Source: a virus
Length of the DNA: 27,928 bases
Reading direction: 5' to 3' (one strand)
IMG/VR virus record: IMGVR_UViG_3300030012_000346
Coordinates: 1 to 27,928 of that record
Part shown: in pieces, positions 21,711 to 27,928 of the stretch
How positions within the stretch are numbered: position 1 is the stretch's first letter
Layout of the letters: every line of letters begins with the position of its first letter
Notes under the pieces: model-generated
Told to the model about the DNA's origin: nothing
Database searches by the model: none
The model's input: the letters and a program-made list of their open reading frames with translations, nothing else
Program-made: the position numbers and the translations under genes

Positions 21711-22255
21711 TGGCAAGCGAACTTCATGTAGATGCAATAAAACATTCTGGTGGCACAAGTGCCATGACTATTGATTCTAGTGGTCGTATTCTTACCCCAT
21801 CTAGACCTCACATTTCTTTTCAAGGAAATCCCTCACAAGGTAACTATACGATAGGTAACAGTGAAACTGTAGGAGCAACAAATGATGGAAATCCTGCTTG
21901 GGTAACTGATGAAGCATCATACTCAACTTATGGAGTATCTATCAATGATATAACTTATAACTCAGCAACAGGAAAACTTACACTCCCAATAACTGGACTT
22001 TATGTAGCATATTTTCAAATCTATAGAAATACTGATAATAATTATAGATTAAATATGCACCTTACTCTTTCTGGTGGGTCAGCACAAATAATATCAGCAG
22101 GACACTCTCCAAGTGGGGTTGGAACAACTAGCACATCACATATGTTTAAAGCAACAGCAAACAGCACTATACATTTCACACAATCCTCTGGTGCAGATAG
22201 AACAAACTATGGTGGTGCATATCACGAATATGGATACATTTATTTATTAGGATAA
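21710..22255 (+). CDS. C1q-like fibre tip protein (second of three)
   Basis: The 181-residue product has the tag MASELHVDAIKHSGGT, the linker TIDSSGR (20-26) and a jelly-roll domain. The C1q signature is YNSATGKLTLPITGLYVAYF (83-102), followed by strands and the closing YHEYGYIYLLG. The first strand region is longer and more divergent than in the gene at 17953. Trimeric C1q-like heads usually bind ligands at the tip, so a receptor-binding role is plausible. The last codons (TTA-GGA-TAA) give the next gene its ribosome-binding site. Confidence 0.74.
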   Translation: MASELHVDAIKHSGGTSAMTIDSSGRILTPSRPHISFQGNPSQGNYTIGNSETVGATNDGNPAWVTDEASYSTYGVSINDITYNSATGKLTLPITGLYVAYFQIYRNTDNNYRLNMHLTLSGGSAQIISAGHSPSGVGTTSTSHMFKATANSTIHFTQSSGADRTNYGGAYHEYGYIYLLG

Positions 22256-22258
22256 ACA

Positions 22259-22753
22259 ATGGCATCAATACTTAAAGTAAATACGATACAAGACGCAACG
22301 AACTCTACAACGGCTATGACCATTGATTCTAGTGGCAGAGTATCCCGTAGTCTAATTCCATCATTCAAAGCTTATAAAGCTTCAGCAGGAAATGTTACAT
22401 ACTCAGCTTCAGCAAGTATAAGTGCAGATTTTGATACTTTAGATTTTAATGTTGGAAGTCATTTTAACACTTCAACAGGAAAATTTACTGTTCCTATCGC
22501 AGGGTTGTATATGTTTGGTTTTGATTTATTTAATAATACTAGTGTCACGGCGTCAAAAAGAGTGAATTTAAGACTCAGTAGTGGTGAACAATTTGGGGGT
22601 CAAGGTCAAGCAGTAAAGAGTAATGACTTTGTGTTATCTGTCATAGAAGAAATGCCTGTAGGTGAGACTGTAGAGATTATTACTGCTTATGATGACACTA
22701 TTATTTATCATGGTCAAAATCATTCTTATTTTTGGGGATATTTTATAGGATAA
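22259..22753 (+). CDS. C1q-like fibre tip protein (third of three)
   Basis: The 164-residue product repeats the plan of its neighbour: tag MASILKVNTIQDATNSTT, linker TIDSSGR (21-27) and a C1q-like domain with FNVGSHFNTSTGKFTVPIAG then LYMFGFDLF (63-91) and the closing SYFWGYFIG. The two genes at 21710 and 22259 share the MASxLxV start and the linker even in DNA, so they likely arose by tandem duplication. The domain signature is closer to the gene at 17953. AGGATAA at the end of the previous gene serves as ribosome-binding site. Receptor binding is inferred. Confidence 0.77.
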   Translation: MASILKVNTIQDATNSTTAMTIDSSGRVSRSLIPSFKAYKASAGNVTYSASASISADFDTLDFNVGSHFNTSTGKFTVPIAGLYMFGFDLFNNTSVTASKRVNLRLSSGEQFGGQGQAVKSNDFVLSVIEEMPVGETVEIITAYDDTIIYHGQNHSYFWGYFIG

Positions 22754-22757
22754 CACC

Positions 22758-23852
22758 ATGAGCAAAGCAGCAGAATTAGCAAACCTTATAGGCAACATCA
22801 ACGCAGGTGGTGGTGGAGTAAACAGGAACTTGATTATTAATGGGAAAATGGCAATAAGCCAGAGATCAACCTCAGAAACTGGAAAAACAAGTGGTGCTTA
22901 TTACACTGTTGATAGATTTAGGACAGATCACAATGGGTTCACAGGAACATATACTCAAGCGACAGATGTTCCATCAGGTTACGGATTTTCGAATAGTTTT
23001 AAAATTGAAAATACTAATGTCGCAAGCAGTAATGGTGGCAGATTAAGAATTGATACACGGATTGAAGCACAAAACCTTAGAAACTCAGGTTGGGATTATA
23101 CAAACTCTTCAAGCTCTTTAAGTTATAACTGTTGGGTTAAATCAAGTGTAGCAGGAACATATTATGTAGGTTTTAGAACAGATGATGGAACTTCACGACA
23201 ATTTACAAAAGCATTTACAGTATCAGCAAATACATGGAGTAATGTTTCATTTGCCATTTCAGGCGATAGTAATCTTACCTTTAATAATGATAATGGAATG
23301 GGTGCTTTGCTTGCGATTCATGTTGACGAAACTACTGGTGAATCGGACAGTGGTCATACTTTGAATGGATGGCAAAATTATTCCACGTCAAGTAGAACTC
23401 CAGACTTTACTCAAAAATGGACGGAAACTGCAAATGCAACATTTTTAACAACAGGGTGGCAATTAGAAGTAGGACAAAATCCAACAGTTTTTGAACACGA
23501 GCCTTTTGAAACGACTCTTCATAAATGCCAACGCTTTTTTTATACGAGTTACGATTATGGGACGGATATTGGCACTGCTACTGCCAATGGGGCTTTAACT
23601 ATAAGACATGGCTCTGCTGATAATGTCATCCTTGATCGTGGATTACCAGTAGACCTTAGAGCTTCTGGAACTTTAACAACATATAGTCCTGGCACAGGTA
23701 CAAGTGGGAAAGGTCGTAATCATAATGATTCCACAGACATAAATATGTCACGTTTAACATCAGGAACAAAAAATGCAGCTGTTTATGGAGGAGGAAGTCC
23801 AGAGCAACATGATTGGATAACGTGTCATATAACAATAGATGCAGAACTTTAG
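22758..23852 (+). CDS. Tail fibre with NLIINGKMAISQR domain
   Basis: The 364-residue product begins with a helix (SKAAELANLIGNINAGGGG). Then comes a domain starting RNLIINGKMAISQRSTSETG and YTVDRFRTDHNG, which I recognise as a common tail fibre or appendage domain with a carbohydrate-binding-like sandwich. Around residues 230-260, FLTTGWQLEVGQNPTVFEHE and PFETTLHKCQRFFYTSYDYG form the familiar hinge to a C-terminal tip domain (about 262-364). This is probably a receptor-binding appendage and is the longest gene in the second half of the fibre block. AGGATAA at the end of the preceding gene provides the ribosome-binding site. Confidence 0.8.
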   Translation: MSKAAELANLIGNINAGGGGVNRNLIINGKMAISQRSTSETGKTSGAYYTVDRFRTDHNGFTGTYTQATDVPSGYGFSNSFKIENTNVASSNGGRLRIDTRIEAQNLRNSGWDYTNSSSSLSYNCWVKSSVAGTYYVGFRTDDGTSRQFTKAFTVSANTWSNVSFAISGDSNLTFNNDNGMGALLAIHVDETTGESDSGHTLNGWQNYSTSSRTPDFTQKWTETANATFLTTGWQLEVGQNPTVFEHEPFETTLHKCQRFFYTSYDYGTDIGTATANGALTIRHGSADNVILDRGLPVDLRASGTLTTYSPGTGTSGKGRNHNDSTDINMSRLTSGTKNAAVYGGGSPEQHDWITCHITIDAEL

Positions 23853-23859
23853 GATAAAA

Positions 23860-24036
23860 ATGAATATTACTTCAGCAAAATACGAAAAAGAACTAGGTAA
23901 TAATGAAATAACAAGCATTACAGTAGTTATTGATGGTATAACCAGTTTTGTACCACTAGACCCTGATAACAGGCACTACGCAGAAATAATGCGACAAGTA
24001 AAAGAAGGCACACTGACCATACAGGACGCTGACTAA
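23860..24036 (+). CDS. Small protein accompanying fibre genes (DPDNRHYAEIMRQV type)
   Basis: A 58-residue protein from ATG 23860, chosen because AGGA lies 6 bases upstream and the frame before it overlaps the end of the preceding fibre gene. It has the conserved-looking block VVIDGITSFVPLDPDNRHYA followed by EIMRQVKEGTLTIQDAD. I know this as a recurring small partner of fibre genes in marine phages. Its stop overlaps the next start by one base (TAATG). The short helical end suggests an assembly-helper role; unproven. Confidence 0.7.
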   Translation: MNITSAKYEKELGNNEITSITVVIDGITSFVPLDPDNRHYAEIMRQVKEGTLTIQDAD

Positions 24037-24413
24037 TGCTTGGCTTTAATGCCATATCAGAAGTCTCTATTGCAGAACTACCAGGTGCTTTTGTACCAGT
24101 ATCAAGCGTAACGCCTGAAAACATAGGTATAACAAGTGCGTTAGGTAGTGTTGGGGTCACAAGTTTTGGCGCAGCCGATGCGACAGGTGTATCAGCCACA
24201 ATGGTTCTTGGCACAGAGTTTAGCGTTACAGGAACAGCCAATATATCAATCACAGGATTATCAGCCATAGGTGAGTTAGGAAACGAAACAGTGTGGGGGT
24301 TAATTATTCCAGACGTAGGAAACACTTACACAAACATAACAACAGGTGCTTCACAGACATGGACAGAGATAAACACAGGAGCATCTCAAACATGGACAGA
24401 TGTTATACAATAG
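24036..24413 (+). CDS. Beta-rich fibre-region protein with TGASQTWT repeats
   Basis: The 125-residue protein opens MLGFNAISEVSIAELPGAFV, a start seen in related marine phage proteins. It continues in valine/threonine/glycine-rich strands (SVGVTSFGAADATGVSATMV; ISITGLSAIGELGNETVWGL) and ends in two near-identical copies of TTGASQTWTE (TNITTGASQTWTEI, NTGASQTWTDVIQ). The repeats lie at the C-terminus. The plan, strands then short tryptophan repeats, suits an appendage that displays an end for binding. No catalytic motif is visible. Confidence 0.7.
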   Translation: MLGFNAISEVSIAELPGAFVPVSSVTPENIGITSALGSVGVTSFGAADATGVSATMVLGTEFSVTGTANISITGLSAIGELGNETVWGLIIPDVGNTYTNITTGASQTWTEINTGASQTWTDVIQ

Positions 24414-24447
24414 ATTATAAAGGTTAAATAAGATTTAAGGAGAAGCA

Positions 24448-25731
24448 ATGCCAAGTACATATACAGACAACGGTGGTATAGAAAAGATCGGTCTTGGTGA
24501 AAAGGCAGGAGCTTGGGGAACCACCACAAATAACAACTTTGATATTATAGATAGACTGACCAACGGAGTTGGAGAGGTAACTTTATCAAGTAGTCCACAT
24601 TCTCTAACAACAAGTGATGGAAGCCTGTCAGATGGAATGTTTAAGGTTATAACTTTTAAAGGTTCTCCTGGTAGTTCTATTGCTGTCAGCATTGAGCCTA
24701 ATGATGCAGATAAACTTTACTTTGTTAGAAACGATTGTGGGCAGACGGTGGTTTTGAGACAAGGCACTCATAGTGGTGGTAGCGATCCCAGTGATACTGT
24801 TTTATCAAGAGCAGTAAGTATAGCTAATGGAGAGGCAGCTATAGTATTTGCTGATGGTGCAGGATCAGGAGCAACCGTAACAGATTTGTCAGCTTTGTTT
24901 CCTTTGAAGTCTGGAGTGGCAGCATCATTCACAACGATAACGGCAGGCACATCCATATTGCCTGACACTTCTGGTGGAGCAGACATAGGCTCTGCATCTG
25001 CTGAGTTTGGAGATATATACATAGCTGACGATAAGAAGATTAAGTTTGGTTCAGATCAAGATGTAACTATAGGTTACGATGAAACAACAAGCGACACCTT
25101 GCAAATAGCAGGTGGTGACATAAGTATAGCCGATGATAAAAAGTTATTCTTTGGAACCGACAAAGACGTAAGCATTGAGTATGATGAGGACGGCAATGAT
25201 ACCATGCTGATAACAGGTGACGTAGTGTTTGCCGATGGGTCAACATCTGTTGATATTAAGTCACACGATTTAAGTTCTAACGGACTAAAGCTAGACGGCA
25301 CTTTGGTTACAGCCAGTGCTGCTGAGATAAATAAATTAGATGGCGTGACACGAACAACATCACAAATAAACTCAGCTAGAAGTGGTACTGTTACAAGTGT
25401 AGCTACAGGAAATGGCTTAACTGGTGGCACAATAACAGGCTCTGGCACAGTGTCTCTAAAAAACAGTTTTCTAAACAATACGTCTTCAGCAATATCCTCA
25501 AGTACGACAACAAGTTTTACGGCAAGCACATATCCTACTTTTATTTCTGGTAGAACAGTTAGCACTGGTGGTGGTGCGTTTACAGTCACAGTTGGAGGAC
25601 AAGCCCACTCGTTAAGTATGCAAGATGGTGATGGAGGCACTTATGATGTTTTTGCTACTTTATTGCCAGCAGGTGCAACTATTTCTGGAAACTCATTCAT
25701 GTATGTAGCTGTTCAGTTAAGACCAGGTTGA
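24448..25731 (+). CDS. Tail fibre with repeated ADDKK...GxDxDVxIxYDE units
   Basis: A 427-residue fibre protein. The N-terminus (TYTDNGGIEKIGLGEKAGAW, then GTTTNNNFDIIDRL) is typical of fibre proteins that attach to the tail. Residues 192-220 and 227-255 are two copies of a repeat (IADDKKIKFGSDQDVTIGYD and IADDKKLFFGTDKDVSIEYD). Further shaft strands follow (TGDVVFADGSTSVDI), then a conserved AAEINKLDGVTRTTSQINSA and a C-terminal beta-rich tip. AAGGAG lies 5 bases before the ATG. It is followed after one base by the nozzle-like gene, so the fibre may attach near the tail tube. Receptor target unknown. Confidence 0.82.
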   Translation: MPSTYTDNGGIEKIGLGEKAGAWGTTTNNNFDIIDRLTNGVGEVTLSSSPHSLTTSDGSLSDGMFKVITFKGSPGSSIAVSIEPNDADKLYFVRNDCGQTVVLRQGTHSGGSDPSDTVLSRAVSIANGEAAIVFADGAGSGATVTDLSALFPLKSGVAASFTTITAGTSILPDTSGGADIGSASAEFGDIYIADDKKIKFGSDQDVTIGYDETTSDTLQIAGGDISIADDKKLFFGTDKDVSIEYDEDGNDTMLITGDVVFADGSTSVDIKSHDLSSNGLKLDGTLVTASAAEINKLDGVTRTTSQINSARSGTVTSVATGNGLTGGTITGSGTVSLKNSFLNNTSSAISSSTTTSFTASTYPTFISGRTVSTGGGAFTVTVGGQAHSLSMQDGDGGTYDVFATLLPAGATISGNSFMYVAVQLRPG

Positions 25732-25732
25732 T

Positions 25733-27850
25733 ATGCCCTTACAAAAACTACAATTCAGAGCAGGTATAAACAGAGACTCTACATCATACACTAACGAAGG
25801 TGGATGGTTTGATGGAGACAAAGTACGTTTTAGAAATGGCTTGCCTGAGAAGATAGGTGGTTGGACAAAATATTCTGATAGTCAGTTTGTAGGAACCTGT
25901 CGTGCCTTGCACACATGGACAGCATTAGATAACACAAACTTTATAGGCATAGGCACAAGTCAAAAGTATTACCTAAACGCAGGTGGTACTTACTACGACA
26001 TAACACCATTAAGGCTTACCACAGGTGGTGGTGATGTCACTTTCTCTGCAACAAATGGAAGTGGAACTATACAAGTGACAGACACAGATCATGGGGCAAA
26101 CCTTAATGACTTTGTTACTTTTACAAATGCAGCAGGATTAGGTGGTAACATAACAGCAGATGTTTTAAATCAAGAATATCAAATATCATCTGTTACAGCG
26201 TCAAACACCTACACAATAAATGCAAAAGATACTAGTGGTAATGGCGTGGTGGCAAATGGCTCAGACACAGGCAATGGTGGCAGTTCGACAGTAGGAGCGT
26301 ATCAGATCAATGTAGGGCTAGACGACAACTCATACGGCACAGGTTGGGGTGCAGGTATATGGGGTGGCATATCTGGATCGGCATCAACCACAGCAATAGA
26401 CGATGGAAGTGGTATTACAGCTTTAGACACTAGTGTAACAGTGGATTCATCAGCTAACTTTGAAACAACAGGATACTTGTTAATAGGAAGTGAGATAATC
26501 CAATACACAGGCAAAACATCTACAACATTTACAGGGTTACTAAGAGGATTGTTTGGAACAACGTCAGCCTCTCATGCTGATAATGCTACGGTTACAGAGG
26601 CACTAGGTGGTTGGGGTATGCCTGCAACGACAAACGTAGCAGGAGCTTTATTAAGACACTGGTCGCACGATAACTTTGGTGAAGACCTAGTTATGAATGT
26701 TAGAGATGGTGCGATATATTATTGGGATAAATCAGGTGGCACATCTACAAGAGCCGTAGAGATTACAACACTAGCAGGGTCTACCAATGCACCAACAATA
26801 GCCAAGAAGGTAATAGTCTCTGAAAGAGACAGACACGTTTTAGCCTTTGGTTGTGATAGTGAGACAGCAAGTGGTACACAAGACCCATTACTGATTCGTT
26901 TTGCATCACAGGAGAGCCTCACAGAATGGAATGCACTGCCAACAAACACGGCAGGTGAGTTGCGTATTGGTACAGGATCAGAGATTGTTACAGCCGTACA
27001 GACAAAACAACAGACACTTGTTATTACAGATGTATCGGTACACGCATTACAGTTTATCGGACCTCCGTTTACTTTTGGTATTACAGAGGTTGGTAGGAAC
27101 ACCACAATAATATCTGAGAACGCTGCCGTGGCTGTAGAGGAATCTGTATACTGGATGGGATACAGAGAGTTCTATGTGTACAACGGTCGAACACAAAAGC
27201 TCGTATGTCCTGTGCAGGACTTTGTGTTTAGTGATTTAAACAGAGATCAGGATACTAAGATTGTGGCAGGTCAGAATAGTGCATACTCTGAGGTATGGTG
27301 GTTCTACCCATCATCAAGTGCAACAGCTAACGATAGGTATGTAGTATATAACTATGAACAAAACATTTGGTATTATGGCACTCTCGCAAGAACAGCATGG
27401 GTAGATAGAGGTGTATTGTTATATCCCATAGCTGCCTCAACAGATAACTATCTCTACTATCAAGAGTTTGGTTTAGATGATGGATCACAGTCACCTGCAT
27501 CAGGCATTACATCGTTTATAGAATCAAGTCAGGTTACTATAGGAGATGGAGACAAGTTCTTCTTTGCAAGTAGGGTTATACCAGACATAACTTTTAGAGA
27601 GAGTACAAACGAAACACCACAGGTAAACTTGACGTTAAAGGCAAGAAGATTTCCTGGTGCAACATACAGCCAGACAGATACGAGTGCAGTAACGCAGTCA
27701 GCAAGCACACCAATAGAGTTATTCACTGAGAAGGCTGATATACGCCTCAGAGGGCGTTCTTTTGCTCTTAGACTAGAAAGTACAGCAACAGGAGTTTCAT
27801 GGCGTTTAGGAACCACTAGAGTTGATCTGAGGCAGGATGGTAGGCGATAA
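25733..27850 (+). CDS. Tail nozzle or tubular protein B-like protein
   Basis: The 705-residue product begins LQKLQFRAGINRDSTSYTNE and GGWFDGDKVRFRNGLPEKIG, the signature opening of a large family of podovirus-type tail proteins likened to P22 gp10 and T7 gp12 (nozzle or tail tubular protein B). It continues as a beta-rich protein with insert-like sandwich regions (about residues 95-160, DTDHGANLNDFVTFTNAAGL), and later blocks ESVYWMGYREFYVYNGRTQK and SEVWWFYPSSSATANDRYVV that also recur in the family. It probably forms the lower tail tube and seals the portal. It has no signal or membrane segment. Its stop overlaps the next start (TAATG). Confidence 0.82.
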   Translation: MPLQKLQFRAGINRDSTSYTNEGGWFDGDKVRFRNGLPEKIGGWTKYSDSQFVGTCRALHTWTALDNTNFIGIGTSQKYYLNAGGTYYDITPLRLTTGGGDVTFSATNGSGTIQVTDTDHGANLNDFVTFTNAAGLGGNITADVLNQEYQISSVTASNTYTINAKDTSGNGVVANGSDTGNGGSSTVGAYQINVGLDDNSYGTGWGAGIWGGISGSASTTAIDDGSGITALDTSVTVDSSANFETTGYLLIGSEIIQYTGKTSTTFTGLLRGLFGTTSASHADNATVTEALGGWGMPATTNVAGALLRHWSHDNFGEDLVMNVRDGAIYYWDKSGGTSTRAVEITTLAGSTNAPTIAKKVIVSERDRHVLAFGCDSETASGTQDPLLIRFASQESLTEWNALPTNTAGELRIGTGSEIVTAVQTKQQTLVITDVSVHALQFIGPPFTFGITEVGRNTTIISENAAVAVEESVYWMGYREFYVYNGRTQKLVCPVQDFVFSDLNRDQDTKIVAGQNSAYSEVWWFYPSSSATANDRYVVYNYEQNIWYYGTLARTAWVDRGVLLYPIAASTDNYLYYQEFGLDDGSQSPASGITSFIESSQVTIGDGDKFFFASRVIPDITFRESTNETPQVNLTLKARRFPGATYSQTDTSAVTQSASTPIELFTEKADIRLRGRSFALRLESTATGVSWRLGTTRVDLRQDGRR

Positions 27851-27928
27851 TGTCCACAAAAGTACCCATACCGTTTTTTCCATCTGCTCCAAACGAGTAT
27901 GATGCAAACTACATGGCACAGATCGTAA
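27850..27928 (+). CDS. Start of a further tail-region gene, cut by window end
   Basis: The frame opens at ATG 27850, overlapping the previous stop by one base, and runs to the end of the window without a stop, so only about 26 residues are visible: MSTKVPIPFFPSAPNEYDA then NYMAQIV. The opening PFFPSAPNEYDANYMAQIV resembles conserved marine phage proteins that follow the nozzle gene. With so little sequence I cannot name a function. It is probably another late virion or morphogenesis gene in the same operon. Confidence 0.6.
   Translation, partial: MSTKVPIPFFPSAPNEYDANYMAQIV

Noticed and set aside
1-27928. CRISPR arrays, insertion sequences, integrase or tRNA genes
   Set aside because: No regular repeat-spacer pattern, no transposase or integrase motif, and no tRNA-like cloverleaf was seen in any part of the window.

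Overview
The window is a densely packed, AT-rich DNA segment of a tailed double-stranded DNA bacteriophage. It carries the packaging, head and tail genes. Nearly every gene lies on the plus strand, with start and stop codons touching or overlapping (ATGA, TAATG), as in a late operon. Protein features fit the uncultured marine phage contigs recovered from oligotrophic seawater, whose hosts are often SAR11- or SAR116-like bacteria: an about 800-residue portal protein, a GroES-like co-chaperonin, a lysine/glycine repeat protein, two gp4/SU10-type adaptors and many small fibre genes. I see no tape-measure gene, so a short-tailed (podovirus-like) virion is most likely. Host and virion type are inferences from gene content.

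Layout. 1-219 is AT-rich DNA with short direct repeats. 220-2966 is the packaging module: small terminase, one opposite-strand membrane protein, a palindrome-rich regulatory region, a small HNH protein and the large terminase. 2978-9493 is the head module: two small basic proteins, portal, a small coupled protein, GroES-like co-chaperonin, scaffold-like protein, a conserved unknown, a decoration-like protein and the major capsid protein, closed by a GC-rich hairpin at 9506-9525. 9581-10614 holds two virion-protein candidates. 10616-11686 holds three overlapping membrane or secreted proteins of unknown role. 11717-14323 holds two adaptor-like connector proteins with conserved unknowns and a lysine/glycine repeat protein between them. 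14323-24413 is a very large fibre and appendage region of about 18 genes. 24448-25731 is another fibre, 25733-27850 a tail nozzle-like protein, and at 27850 a further gene begins and runs off the window.

How it fits together. The terminase pair, probably with the HNH protein, cuts and pumps DNA through the portal into a scaffolded HK97-fold capsid. The co-chaperonin may help the host GroEL fold the capsid protein. The adaptors and nozzle protein close the portal, and the fibre genes decorate the tail. The fibre block is mosaic: a few N-terminal tags are reused on several unrelated C-terminal folds, including C1q-like jelly rolls and, in the largest fibre, a domain with a His-Cys-His-Met set resembling a cupredoxin copper site.

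Most interesting for follow-up: the cupredoxin-like domain, the shared N-terminal tag on six fibre proteins, two membrane segments encoded in two frames of the same DNA, the palindromic operator-like cluster between divergent genes, and the co-chaperonin.
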